A stretch of 64,000 bases of DNA, taken from positions 521,001 through 585,000 of the forward strand of contig CANMWO010000003.1 of the NCBI GenBank assembly GCA_947501695.1, written 5' to 3'. This DNA is from an uncultured Sphingomonadaceae bacterium (lineage in GTDB: Bacteria > Pseudomonadota > Alphaproteobacteria > Sphingomonadales > Sphingomonadaceae). The position numbers were made by a program, and so were the translations under genes. Of the stretch, positions 44,024-53,159 are shown in pieces. Below the pieces are notes generated by a model that had not been told where the DNA came from, made no database searches, and saw nothing but the letters and a program-made list of their open reading frames with translations. Each line of letters opens with the position of its first letter. The stretch's first letter is position 1.

Positions 44024-44986
44024 TCAGCTCACCGGCGCGGTAGCTTTGTTGCTTAATTCGCCTTTGTCTTCCTTCTGCTTCATCGTTTTGAACGTGTCAT
44101 ATTCATTGACTCCCCCCATGTCGCGCTTTGGCCAGCTTGTAGCGAAGCCGTTTGGATAAGCACTGTCACCGTCCGAGCGACCATCTTCCGACCAGAGAAG
44201 AGGAAAAAGTGGACCTTCCGGCCTTTCGTCATCGAGCATTTCGTCAAAACTGACCCCAGCGATATTGAGGCAATCGGGGCGAGGTGCCCACTGAATATCA
44301 TCGCCAAACACTCGCTGTGAAACTGCGACGCGCCAGTCGTCGGTAGGGTTACCGGCGGAATAATGCAGCACCCAGGGGTTCACTACCAGCATGTCGCCCG
44401 GTTCCATGTCCCAGGTCAGAAAACGCAAGCCTTCTTCGCCGCGACGGCTTTCGATGTCGGGATGCGGTACCCGATCATCAGGCTTGATCATCTTTCGGGC
44501 ATTGGGGCTAAACAGCCAATAGGGCACATCATCATGATGTGTCCCGGCCAAGACCTCTAGGCTATTTGCCTTTACAATCGGTGTCAGCGGGATCCATAAA
44601 GATGGCACCATCTTGCCTTTGACTGGAAAGGCCATCCGGTCGCAATGCCATAGTGTCGCATCGTCAGACTGAGGCGGTTTGGCAAAGAATTCGTCGAAGA
44701 AAAAACGGATCTCTTTTGACTGCATTACTTTCCCAGCGACTTCAGCCAGTGGCGATTCAAACACAAACTTGCGATATTCCTCGATACAGCGCGCCATGTA
44801 TCGGCCAGGGATGGTGGGTAGCAGACCAACATCTTTTTTGTCGATTATGACCTCACGCGCGATTGGCTCCAGAAGGTCAATCCAGTCACGATCAAAAACA
44901 CTGCGCAGGCACACCGCGCCGTCGCGGACATAGTCATCTATGTCTTGTTGGGTCACTTGGCGAAGAGGGCGTTTGTTCAAAGCCAT
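44024..44986 (-). CDS. phytanoyl-CoA dioxygenase (PhyH)-family Fe(II)/2-oxoglutarate oxygenase
   Basis: 320 residues. The iron-binding triad is visible: HxD in LWHCDRMAF, the distal His in NPWVLHYSAG, and the 2-oxoglutarate arginine ten residues on in WRVAVSQR. The double-stranded beta-helix core spans about 100-230. Family members hydroxylate unactivated carbons of lipids, terpenoids or antibiotics. First gene of the operon running to 41764 and divergent from the flavin monooxygenase gene at 45183 across 196 bp. Confidence 0.86.
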   Translation of the reverse strand: MALNKRPLRQVTQQDIDDYVRDGAVCLRSVFDRDWIDLLEPIAREVIIDKKDVGLLPTIPGRYMARCIEEYRKFVFESPLAEVAGKVMQSKEIRFFFDEFFAKPPQSDDATLWHCDRMAFPVKGKMVPSLWIPLTPIVKANSLEVLAGTHHDDVPYWLFSPNARKMIKPDDRVPHPDIESRRGEEGLRFLTWDMEPGDMLVVNPWVLHYSAGNPTDDWRVAVSQRVFGDDIQWAPRPDCLNIAGVSFDEMLDDERPEGPLFPLLWSEDGRSDGDSAYPNGFATSWPKRDMGGVNEYDTFKTMKQKEDKGELSNKATAPVS

Positions 44987-45182
44987 AATCTAAATTCCCA
45001 TTACTATTGCCCTTCCGATTACATTCTAAGTTTAACTAAAATAGCAACCGGCGCACTAATATCCACCGGACGGATAGTTTTAGCAATGTCGTTATCGCAG
45101 GGCGGTCAGTGCGGCAAAGTTTTTGCCAATCAACACATCGGTATCACTATGGCGTAATTCCAAGAATGGTTGGAGAAGCAAT

Positions 45183-46388
45183 ATGCAACATCTGAAGACA
45201 CAGATAGTAATTGCGGGCGCAGGCCCGGTCGGCAGCGTTGCGGCCTATTATTTGGCCAACAAAGGAATTGATGTCATTTTACTGGAATCAGGCGCCGATT
45301 GTGCTCTTGATCTTCGCGCGTCAACATTTCATCCGCCAACTCTGGAAATGCTCGACAAATTTGGCATTACCAAAAAGCTGATCGAAAAAGGTTTAAAAGC
45401 TCCAGAATATCATTTCCGGGAACGCGAATCTGGCCAAGTGATAGATTTTGATATGTCGGAAATATCGGATCACACAAAATTTCCGTTCCGGATTCAGTGC
45501 GAACAATATCATCTATCGCGCATGCTTTCCGAAGGTGTTCAAAACTTGCAAGGCACACAGGTTCGGTTCGACCACCGGGTAGTTGGCTTCCATCAGGACC
45601 AAACGGGTGTAGATGTCTATGCCGAAACCCCGCATGAAATAGTCCAAATCCGGGCTGATTATTTAATCGGTGCCGATGGATCAAACAGCATCATTCGCAA
45701 ATGGCTCGATACTGATTTTGATGGATTCACCTATCCCGAAAAATTCCTCTGCTTTACTACTGAGGTACCGTTAGAGGAAAAATTGCCAAATTTATGCCAT
45801 GTCAACTATGTTTCTGATCCTGAAGAATGGATGGTGCTGTTGAAAGTACCTTCGCTTTGGCGCGTATTGGTTCCGGCAAAAGAGGACCAACCGGACGAGC
45901 AATTGCTTACAGACGAAAAGAAAAATGATGTTTTCGACCGGTTGCTTGGTGACGGTGAATCCGTAGAAACCGCACACCGTACTATTTACCGAGTCCATCA
46001 AAGAGTAGCCAAGAAATTTGTTCATGATCGGGTTTCAATCATAGGGGATGCCGCACATCTCAACAATCCAATCGGCGGTTTTGGTATGAACAGCGGTATT
46101 CATGATGCGTTTAATCTATGCGAGAAGTTTGATCGTATTTATAACGCCAGCGCAGATGCTGACGAAGCGCTAGGCACTTTTCAACGCCAACGGCATACAA
46201 CAACGCATGATTTTATTCAGGCGCAAACGATCCGAAATATGGAATATCTATCAGATGGCGAGAGCGGAGAGCATGGCCGACGAAAGGCCGAGATGCAGCG
46301 TATCCATGACGATCCGGATGCGCGGTTGAACTTTCTATTGCGGCAGTCGATGATTGAGAGTCTGGAACAAGAGAAGCTGGTCGCCTGA
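45183..46388 (+). CDS. class A flavin monooxygenase (PHBH fold)
   Basis: 401 residues from the ATG at 45183 with GGAG seven bases upstream. FAD motifs: IVIAGAGPVGSVAAYYLANK, IGADGSNSIIRKWL and VSIIGDAAHLNNPIGGFGMN. Compared with the family's longer phenol hydroxylases it lacks the C-terminal thioredoxin-like domain. Only distantly similar to the monooxygenase at 27598. It heads a rightward operon with the AMDase-like and deacetylase genes. Confidence 0.87.
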   Translation: MQHLKTQIVIAGAGPVGSVAAYYLANKGIDVILLESGADCALDLRASTFHPPTLEMLDKFGITKKLIEKGLKAPEYHFRERESGQVIDFDMSEISDHTKFPFRIQCEQYHLSRMLSEGVQNLQGTQVRFDHRVVGFHQDQTGVDVYAETPHEIVQIRADYLIGADGSNSIIRKWLDTDFDGFTYPEKFLCFTTEVPLEEKLPNLCHVNYVSDPEEWMVLLKVPSLWRVLVPAKEDQPDEQLLTDEKKNDVFDRLLGDGESVETAHRTIYRVHQRVAKKFVHDRVSIIGDAAHLNNPIGGFGMNSGIHDAFNLCEKFDRIYNASADADEALGTFQRQRHTTTHDFIQAQTIRNMEYLSDGESGEHGRRKAEMQRIHDDPDARLNFLLRQSMIESLEQEKLVA

Positions 46389-47155
46389 TGCCTCTTCGGC
46401 CACGTCCAAATCCCGATGCCTTGGGGCACAGAAAATTGTTTGGTGTGCTTGGGCCATCGACTAACACCGTTGTTCAACCCGACTTTGACGATCTGCGAGT
46501 ACGCGGCGTCACCAATCATTACAGCAGGATTGTGGTTGAGGACGCGCAAGCCATTTCCGATGAAACATTCATGGCGGGCACTCTGGAAATTTCGCGAAAC
46601 ACACTGGATGCGGTGCGAGGGGTTTTAACCTGCAATCCCGACTATCTGGTCATGGGTATGTCGGCAGTGACTTTTTATGGCGGCGCGGAAGGCGCGCAAA
46701 AATGGCGTGAGAATATCGAAAATGAGGCTGGACTGAAGCTGTGTACGGGTTCTCAATCATTGATTGAGGCCTTTAATGCTTATGGCAGAATCAAGAAAAT
46801 TATTGTCCTGTCGCCTTATTATCCATCCGCCAACGCTCATGTCTCGCAATTTATGTCCGATCATGGAATAGAGGTTGTTCGGGACACTTGCCTGCGGTGT
46901 CCCAGTTGGACATCCATCGCACAAGTGTCGACATCAACCTTACGGGATGAATTAAGAAAACTGGACGGCGACGATGTCGATGCATTGGTACAGGTCGGCA
47001 CAAACCTCTCTATGATCCGGCTGGCCGCTGCCGCCGAAATGTATCTCGGCAAACCGGTTATTGCGATAAACACCGCAACCTATTGGAACGCGCTGCGACA
47101 GAATGGAGTTACCGATCAGATATCCGGCTTTGGCCGCTTAATGGAAGAATTTTAG
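46388..47155 (+). CDS. Asp/Glu racemase superfamily, arylmalonate decarboxylase / maleate isomerase-like
   Basis: 255 residues, start overlapping the monooxygenase stop by one base (TGATG). It aligns with Bordetella arylmalonate decarboxylase along its length: MGMSAVTFYGGAEG for MGTSLSFYRGAAF, IIVLSPYYPSAN, and ALVQVGTNLSM where the decarboxylase has LLSCGG, then KPVIAINTATYWNALRQNG. The catalytic cysteine position is valine here, and the first-site position is not cysteine either. It may therefore be an atypical decarboxylase/isomerase or may use another residue. Confidence 0.8.
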   Translation: MPLRPRPNPDALGHRKLFGVLGPSTNTVVQPDFDDLRVRGVTNHYSRIVVEDAQAISDETFMAGTLEISRNTLDAVRGVLTCNPDYLVMGMSAVTFYGGAEGAQKWRENIENEAGLKLCTGSQSLIEAFNAYGRIKKIIVLSPYYPSANAHVSQFMSDHGIEVVRDTCLRCPSWTSIAQVSTSTLRDELRKLDGDDVDALVQVGTNLSMIRLAAAAEMYLGKPVIAINTATYWNALRQNGVTDQISGFGRLMEEF

Positions 47156-47164
47156 GAACCAACA

Positions 47165-48082
47165 ATGCTTGAATATGATTACGTCCCCCTGCCCAAGCGC
47201 AATCCCATTCAATGGCCCGGCGGCGAAGGGCTAGCGATCATATTTACCTTCAATCTAGAAACCTGGGATTTGACCAAAGATACCGACAAGCCCTACTATG
47301 CGGGTGGACCGGCAATCCTACCCGATGTTCTACCCGGCAACACACCTGATTTTCCAAACTTTAGCTGGCGGGAATATGGACAGCGCGTTGGCATTTGGCG
47401 CCTGCTGGATCTTTTTGATGAAATGGGAACAAGCGCGAGTTGTACAACCAACGCGGTGACCTTTGAACGGCGTAGCGAAATGACATCCGCTACCTTGGAT
47501 CGCGGCTGGGAACTTTTGGCACATAATTTCGAGCAAGGCGAATTGCTGACAAATTTCGCGCATGATGAAGCTGCCGAGCGAGATATCATCATGCGGTCTA
47601 TTGACATGTACGAGAAACATGTCGGGAAGCGCCCGGTCGGATGGCTATCGTCTTCATTACGCGGTACTCTAAATACGCCGGGGATTTTGGCTGAACAGGG
47701 TTTCAAATTCTACTGCGACATTATGAATGATGATCAACCCTTCATGATCCGAACGCAAAATGGACCGATTGTTGGCCTTCCCTATTCCAACGTCATTAAC
47801 GATTTCACCATGGTGACGCGTCATTGCCTTACCACAAATCAGTTTCGTGATCAGCTGATCGAAGAATTTGATGCACTATATGAAGACGGCAAAAAAACTG
47901 CCCGCATCATGAATATCGGATTGCATCCCCATGTTTCGGGTCGTGCGCACCGGATACGCGCTCTTCGCGAATTTATTGCCCATGCCCAGTCGAAAACAGG
48001 TGTGTGGTGGCCCAAGCGCGAAGAGATAGCTGACTGGTACAGTGAAAATCACGAAAGCCATTTCCCAGACCAACTTGGGTGA
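47165..48082 (+). CDS. polysaccharide deacetylase-family (CE4/NodB) protein, PuuE-like
   Basis: 305 residues, no signal peptide. NodB-type barrel: start AIIFTFNLETWDL, MGTSASCTTNAVTFERR, WELLAHNFEQGEL, VGWLSSSLRGTLNTP and FKFYCDIMNDDQP. In the usual zinc site D-D ... H-x3-H, the first position is Glu (NLETW) and the second His appears lost (H-N-F-E-Q). It resembles cytoplasmic allantoinase/amidase-like CE4 proteins rather than cell-wall deacetylases, so hydrolysis of a small amide is likelier than sugar deacetylation; uncertain. Confidence 0.78.
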   Translation: MLEYDYVPLPKRNPIQWPGGEGLAIIFTFNLETWDLTKDTDKPYYAGGPAILPDVLPGNTPDFPNFSWREYGQRVGIWRLLDLFDEMGTSASCTTNAVTFERRSEMTSATLDRGWELLAHNFEQGELLTNFAHDEAAERDIIMRSIDMYEKHVGKRPVGWLSSSLRGTLNTPGILAEQGFKFYCDIMNDDQPFMIRTQNGPIVGLPYSNVINDFTMVTRHCLTTNQFRDQLIEEFDALYEDGKKTARIMNIGLHPHVSGRAHRIRALREFIAHAQSKTGVWWPKREEIADWYSENHESHFPDQLG

Positions 48083-48247
48083 CGTCCAACGCTAGGTTTT
48101 GCCAAATTAGCTACAAAAAATTATCCAACAGTCGGGTATTTTCCACAACCTCTCAACCAGTTTGACGATTCCAGCTATGCAAACACAGCGTTAGGGGCAT
48201 GGCAAACACTTGCCTCCACATAAAAATGCGACGCTAGGGAGTGTAAA

Positions 48248-50677
48248 ATGACAAACTATTTGAACAAGACCAGTGGATTGGCAATTTCAGTTGCGATGGT
48301 GGCGATGATTCCATCAGTAGCTAAGGCGCAAAGTGACGATTCTGTCGATGCAGATGAGAATGTCATCGTTGTTACAGCGCGTGGTATCGAAGAAAATCTT
48401 CAAAATGTTCCGCTCGCAATAACCGCTTTTGATGAAGATGCCCTCGATCGACAGGCTATCCAAGAGCTTGATGACGTCGCTCGTTTTACGCCTGGCTTCA
48501 GTTTTGAAGACTTTTCCGGTGGCTTCGCTCAGCCTGTTATTCGTGGCCAAGCGCAAACTCGCGTTACCGCTCTGGAAACCAACGTTTCAACCTTTCTTGA
48601 TGGTGTTTATATCCCGCGTTCATGGGCAGTTGACCTTGGCACGACAAATCTAGAACGCATCGAAATCGTTAAGGGCCCGCAAAGTGCACGTTATGGTAGA
48701 AACGCTTTTGCTGGTGCCATTAATTATCTTCCAAAAAAGGCAAAAATTACCGGTGAAATATCTGGTGAAGTTGAAGGTTCAGTCGGTATCGATGACCGTT
48801 ATGACATTGGCGCGTTTCTCAATTTCTCCGTAAATGACTATTTCGCTATTGCCGGTTCGATAAACCATTCGACCTATGATGGGTCTTGGGAAAACAGTCA
48901 TCCCTTTGCCAATACCGATATTGCTGGTCCAAGCACGCGCGGCAACTTAGGTGGTTGGAAAAACACTTCGGTGTCTGTTTCCGCAGTGGCACAGCTGTCT
49001 GATGGCATCAAAATAGAAGCGTCCTACAACTATTTCGATGTAAAAAACGAAGCGCGCGCATCGCGCTATATCGCTGACAGCGTTGGCGGTATTTTGGATC
49101 CAAGCGCGGTTTCAGCGACTAACACCGGCCTGGTCGGAATCACCAATTGCGGTTCGCTTCGCTTTGGAGCCTTTAGTCCGTTGATCTGTGGCGAACTACC
49201 TGGGCCGGGAGACACGGCCATTGTTGATCCGCGGAGTTTCGGTTCACAAGCACAGACAGGGATTTTCCGTGCCGCTATCGAAGCGGAGATTACCGACAGC
49301 CTGACATTTGGCTATGTATTCGGCAACGTTAATGGTGATGTTAATATCGGCACTAGCGGCGAACCAGATCCTATTAACTGCGGAACTCTGGTTGGCCCTG
49401 CTGGCGGTTTCGCTCCATTATGTAATTTCCAGCAAACGCCCGTTGGTGACATTGATTACGATAGTCATGAAGTGCGCTTAGCTTTTGACAATAACGGTTC
49501 TATCCGCGCCGTCATCGGTGGATTTTATTCCGATGGCGTAGATAATAATCAGTTTAGTAGTATCAATATTGCACCGATTACTGATCCGAATAACATTGTA
49601 CCATTTAATGGCACTCCTGTTCCGAACTTCAATTTCAATCCTGGTCCCTTCAATATCCTTTTGACCAACGCCCAGACAACAACAGAAGTAACTTCCATAT
49701 TTGGTGAAGCGCAATGGACTTCTGGTAGCGGTGCGACAAGAATTGGTTTGGAAGGACGTTATTCCGAAACCGAAATTACTGCCGCTGATCTTCGGCGGAC
49801 CTTGACGCGTTCAGACACTTTCAAATTTTTCACGCCAAGAATTACCGCTGAACATGATTTGAATGATGAAATATTGGTCTTTGCATCTGCAGCACGCGGC
49901 GCAAAAGCTGGTGGCTTCAATTTGACTGGATCGACCGTCGACCGCCAAACATTTGATCCGGAATTTAACTGGACCTATGAGCTTGGTATAAAAAGTACAC
50001 TGGTCGACGGCCGGCTGGTTCTTAACGGATCGATCTTCTATACAGATTGGTCAGATATTCAGGTCAATGCGGCAGATGAAGATCCAGCCAATCCCCTTAA
50101 CCCGAACGTACCTAGCATTACTCAAAACCTGGGCGATGCAACAGTGTTCGGTATCGAACTGGCGACACGTTTTCAGGCTACTGACAATCTGAGCTTCGAT
50201 GCAACCTTCTCTCATACCGAAGCCGAGTACAGCAACTCTACTATCGACAGTCGTTTCAGCCGAGGATCGACAGGACCGTTTGGAACCGTGCCTTGCGACA
50301 ATATCGTTTGTAATACCGACGGCAATATTGGCGGCAATGAAGTTGAAAGAACGCCAGCAACTCAAGTATCCGCTGGTATCCAATGGGATGCGGAATTTGG
50401 AGATGATAACAGCTATTTCATCCGGACAGATGCAAGTTGGCAGAGCAGTTTCTTTGCTGACAGCGCTAACTTGGGTATCATCCCAAGTCGCTTCCTCTTG
50501 AATGCCGCAGCCGGTGTTAAAGTGGGTCCAGTAAGCGTTAGGGTTTGGGCCCGCAACCTGCTCGACAAGAAATATCTATCCAACGCCTTTGTCGTATTGC
50601 TGCCATTTGGCAACACCTATGGCGAGTTTTTCGGAGAACGTCGTTCTGTTGGCCTGACCGGTAAGATAGAGTTCTAA
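48248..50677 (+). CDS. TonB-dependent outer-membrane receptor
   Basis: 809 residues. Signal peptide ends PSVAKAQ, followed by a TonB box (NVIVVTARGIEE). The plug domain has VPLAITAFDEDALDRQAIQE, PVIRGQAQTR and ERIEIVKGPQSARYGRNAFA. The barrel runs from about 170 to the end, closing with RSVGLTGKIEF and the terminal Phe needed for assembly. Of the type sphingomonads place in degradative clusters for uptake of large or scarce substrates. A 165-bp promoter region precedes it and a hairpin terminator follows. Confidence 0.92.
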   Translation: MTNYLNKTSGLAISVAMVAMIPSVAKAQSDDSVDADENVIVVTARGIEENLQNVPLAITAFDEDALDRQAIQELDDVARFTPGFSFEDFSGGFAQPVIRGQAQTRVTALETNVSTFLDGVYIPRSWAVDLGTTNLERIEIVKGPQSARYGRNAFAGAINYLPKKAKITGEISGEVEGSVGIDDRYDIGAFLNFSVNDYFAIAGSINHSTYDGSWENSHPFANTDIAGPSTRGNLGGWKNTSVSVSAVAQLSDGIKIEASYNYFDVKNEARASRYIADSVGGILDPSAVSATNTGLVGITNCGSLRFGAFSPLICGELPGPGDTAIVDPRSFGSQAQTGIFRAAIEAEITDSLTFGYVFGNVNGDVNIGTSGEPDPINCGTLVGPAGGFAPLCNFQQTPVGDIDYDSHEVRLAFDNNGSIRAVIGGFYSDGVDNNQFSSINIAPITDPNNIVPFNGTPVPNFNFNPGPFNILLTNAQTTTEVTSIFGEAQWTSGSGATRIGLEGRYSETEITAADLRRTLTRSDTFKFFTPRITAEHDLNDEILVFASAARGAKAGGFNLTGSTVDRQTFDPEFNWTYELGIKSTLVDGRLVLNGSIFYTDWSDIQVNAADEDPANPLNPNVPSITQNLGDATVFGIELATRFQATDNLSFDATFSHTEAEYSNSTIDSRFSRGSTGPFGTVPCDNIVCNTDGNIGGNEVERTPATQVSAGIQWDAEFGDDNSYFIRTDASWQSSFFADSANLGIIPSRFLLNAAAGVKVGPVSVRVWARNLLDKKYLSNAFVVLLPFGNTYGEFFGERRSVGLTGKIEF

Positions 50678-50704
50678 GGCAAAGGTAATATCGTTCGTCA
50701 CGAT

Positions 50705-50750
50705 AAAAGCGGCGCGTCCCCCATTAGGATGTGCCGCTTTTTCATTTTAC
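50705..50750 (+). terminator. rho-independent terminator after the TonB receptor gene
   Basis: AAAAGCGGCGC pairs with GTGCCGCTTTTT (50731-50742) around a 15-base loop and is followed by TTCATTTT. The A-rich left arm would let it work for the convergent aldehyde dehydrogenase gene as well. Confidence 0.85.
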
Positions 50751-50795
50751 GGAATTTCTTGTACAAAAAGTAGCGATCAATCGCCAATCAGCTGA

Positions 50796-52310
50796 TCAGA
50801 TGATTGCGCATACAGTCTTTAGTTCGAGATAGCTTTCAAGAGCGGCCTGCCCGCTATCCCTGCCCCAGCCTGATTGCTTCATTCCGCCAATCGGTAGCGA
50901 AGCATCATACATGGCATGGCCATTTATCCATACTGTCCCGGCCTTCAATCGATTGGCCATCCTGATCCCGTTGGATAATCCTTCGGTCCAGACACCTGCA
51001 GCCAAAGCATAATCACTGTCATTAGCCGCCGTTACAACCTCATCGACCTCATCAAATGGTGTCACGACCACAACTGGTCCAAATATTTCTTCGCGTACAA
51101 TCGGCATATCAGGTGTCACATCGGTGATGACCGTTGGCGCGACGAAGCTCGAGTTCGGCCCACCAGCTTCTCCACCGGTGATGACAGTCGCACCACTGGA
51201 TTTTCCGTCTGCGATGTAGTTTGCGACTTTCGCACTATGCTCTCGGGAGACCAAAGGCCCCATTTGCGTCTCGGGATTAAGGCCGTGACCCAATTTTATT
51301 TGCTGACCAATTTCGGCCACGCCTTCAATAACCTTATCCTTGATAGAGCTGTGACAATAGAGACGAGAACCGGCGATACAAACCTGACCACCGTTGAAAA
51401 ATATCGCATTTGCAGCACCCTGAATTGCTGCATCAACATCAGCATCCGGCAAGATGATAACCGGTGATTTTCCGCCAAGTTCCAGCGTGATCTTTTTCAA
51501 ATTGCCTTGCGCCGCATTCATGATCGCGCGACCGGTCTGTGTCGAACCGGTAAAAGTGATCTTATCGACGCCTAAGTGTCCCGCCAGAGCAGCGCCTGCT
51601 TCATCGCCATAGCCGGTGATGAGATTCATAACCCCATCGGGCAATCCAGCCTGCTGCATTAACTCAACCAAGCGGACAGCAGTCAGTGATGTATTTTCTG
51701 CAGGTTTCAGGACCATCGTGCAACCTGCCGCCAACGCTGGCGCTATTTTCATTGCGGTCAGAACAAGCGGTGAATTCCATGGAACAATGGCTCCAACGAC
51801 TCCAACTGGTTCCTTTTGAGTATAAGCGAAAACCTCTTTTCCTTCAGGTTGGTAGTTAATGGAAGTTGGAATTGTTGCGCCTTCAATTTTCGTCGCAAGA
51901 CCGGCGAAATACCGAAACTGGGCCGCAGCGCCAGGAATCTCCGCCCATCGACCGACATAGAGTGCCTTACCTTGGTCCATAGTTTCCAGTTCAGCCAACT
52001 CGTCAATATGGGCGTCGATTTGATCTGCAATTTTCCAGAGTATACGACTCCGCTCCATCGGCGTCATGGCGGGCCAAGAACCCGTTTCGAACGCAGTTCG
52101 CGCAGCCGTAACTGCTTTGTTTACATCCCCAGCACCTGCTCGCTGCAAATTTCCGATCACGTCCCCCGTGGCAGGATCCAGAGTCTCGAAGGTTTCGCCG
52201 CTTTCGCAATCTGACCAGTTGCCACTAACAAACAGTTGATATGTTTTTCGATCAAGAAATTGTTGCGCAGGAGTGCCCAAATTGACGGGAGACAGATCAA
52301 TATTTTGCAT
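50796..52310 (-). CDS. NAD(P)-dependent aldehyde dehydrogenase
   Basis: 504 residues, full length. Motifs: VVGAIVPWNSPLVLTAMKI, FTGSTQTGRAI, LELGGKSPVIILPDADV, GGQVCIAGSR (nucleophile Cys) and EEIFGPVVVVTPFD. Phenylacetaldehyde / betaine-aldehyde type by overall pattern. Stands alone, convergent with the TonB receptor gene and last gene of the catabolic cluster before the tRNA. Confidence 0.9.
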   Translation of the reverse strand: MQNIDLSPVNLGTPAQQFLDRKTYQLFVSGNWSDCESGETFETLDPATGDVIGNLQRAGAGDVNKAVTAARTAFETGSWPAMTPMERSRILWKIADQIDAHIDELAELETMDQGKALYVGRWAEIPGAAAQFRYFAGLATKIEGATIPTSINYQPEGKEVFAYTQKEPVGVVGAIVPWNSPLVLTAMKIAPALAAGCTMVLKPAENTSLTAVRLVELMQQAGLPDGVMNLITGYGDEAGAALAGHLGVDKITFTGSTQTGRAIMNAAQGNLKKITLELGGKSPVIILPDADVDAAIQGAANAIFFNGGQVCIAGSRLYCHSSIKDKVIEGVAEIGQQIKLGHGLNPETQMGPLVSREHSAKVANYIADGKSSGATVITGGEAGGPNSSFVAPTVITDVTPDMPIVREEIFGPVVVVTPFDEVDEVVTAANDSDYALAAGVWTEGLSNGIRMANRLKAGTVWINGHAMYDASLPIGGMKQSGWGRDSGQAALESYLELKTVCAII

Positions 52311-52509
52311 ATTAGTTCCTTAAAATCACTCAATTCTCAAAAAGCATAACTTACGTAATTCGCTTCAGCTTAATGAATTACAATGGCTCCGGGACAAAGT
52401 GTTGTATGCAAAAACTTTTGTCCAACTGATGGACAGCTCAGCGGTTTAGCGCTGCCTTTTGTCGTTTGATGGGGTTGTCGACCAGATTAAAGGCAAATTG
52501 GGAAAATAT

Positions 52510-52598
52510 TGGTGCGGTCGAGAAGACTCGAACTTCCACGGGGTATTAACCCCACAGCGACCTCAACGCTGCGCGTCTACCAATTCCGCCACGACCGC
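52510..52598 (-). tRNA. tRNA-Leu (anticodon GAG)
   Basis: Minus strand, 86 bases plus an encoded CCA. The acceptor arms GCGGTCG and CGACCGC pair; the D arm, the anticodon arm CAGCG-TTGAGGT-CGCTG (GAG, reads CUC/CUU), the long class II variable arm with a GGGGT/ACCCC stem, and the T arm with GTTCGAGTC all fold. Discriminator A. Confidence 0.96.
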
Positions 52599-52848
52599 AC
52601 TGTCATTCGAACCGGGCCATAAACCCTTGGTAGGCGCGTGCCTGTAGCAAAGGGTGGATAGGCCCGCAACAGATATTGTTGCCGTGGATGTGCCAGCTGT
52701 ACAGCTTTGACGCGGCACCCAAAAATTGTCCCCTTCTCATACAGTTTTACTCGGTTCGTCCGTTTTATAGGGGAAGAGGACGAAAAATGGGCGCGTTAAC
52801 CTTTTATTTACCTTGCCAGCGGGCGGTTTTGCGGGCTTTCTTAAGCTT

Positions 52849-53127
52849 ATGCGCAATATCTTGTTTCCTTTGACAATGATGGTCTTGATGCTGGCTGGTA
52901 CTCCCGTCGCCGCACAACAGTCATCGCAAACGGTTGCGCGAGCGCAGGTCACGGCCTCGGCGCGAATCATTAGCGGAGAATCGATACGCTTTGACGGGTC
53001 AACAGCGAAGGCTGCAACAAAACAGGGACCAAACGGGAAAATCGGCCTTATTATTTCAATGGCCCGCACACGTGGAGAAGTAGTTTTCGATGGCCAGCCG
53101 CATGTCTGGGTGACCGAGTTCCACTAA
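52849..53127 (+). CDS. small secreted protein of unknown function
   Basis: 92 residues from the ATG at 52849. A signal peptide (NILFPLTMMVLMLAGTPVAA) precedes about 68 residues with ARAQVTASARIISGESIRFD, a pattern seen in short periplasmic alphaproteobacterial proteins of unknown role. The ribosome site is weak. Convergent with the zinc-ribbon gene, 32 bp apart. Confidence 0.6.
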   Translation: MRNILFPLTMMVLMLAGTPVAAQQSSQTVARAQVTASARIISGESIRFDGSTAKAATKQGPNGKIGLIISMARTRGEVVFDGQPHVWVTEFH

Positions 53128-53159
53128 TGCTGAACGATTTGGCTGGTCCAGCTAAATAG

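Noticed and set aside
20121-47155. The cluster as a nicotinate (nic) maleamate pathway
   Set aside because: NicC-, NicD-, NicF- and NicE-like families are present, but the NicX ring-cleaving enzyme and the nicotinate hydroxylase are not seen, the NicF-like gene is interrupted, and the NicE-like protein lacks its cysteines.
52459-52647. Short open frame over the tRNA
   Set aside because: It is the complement of the tRNA-Leu gene and has no coding evidence.
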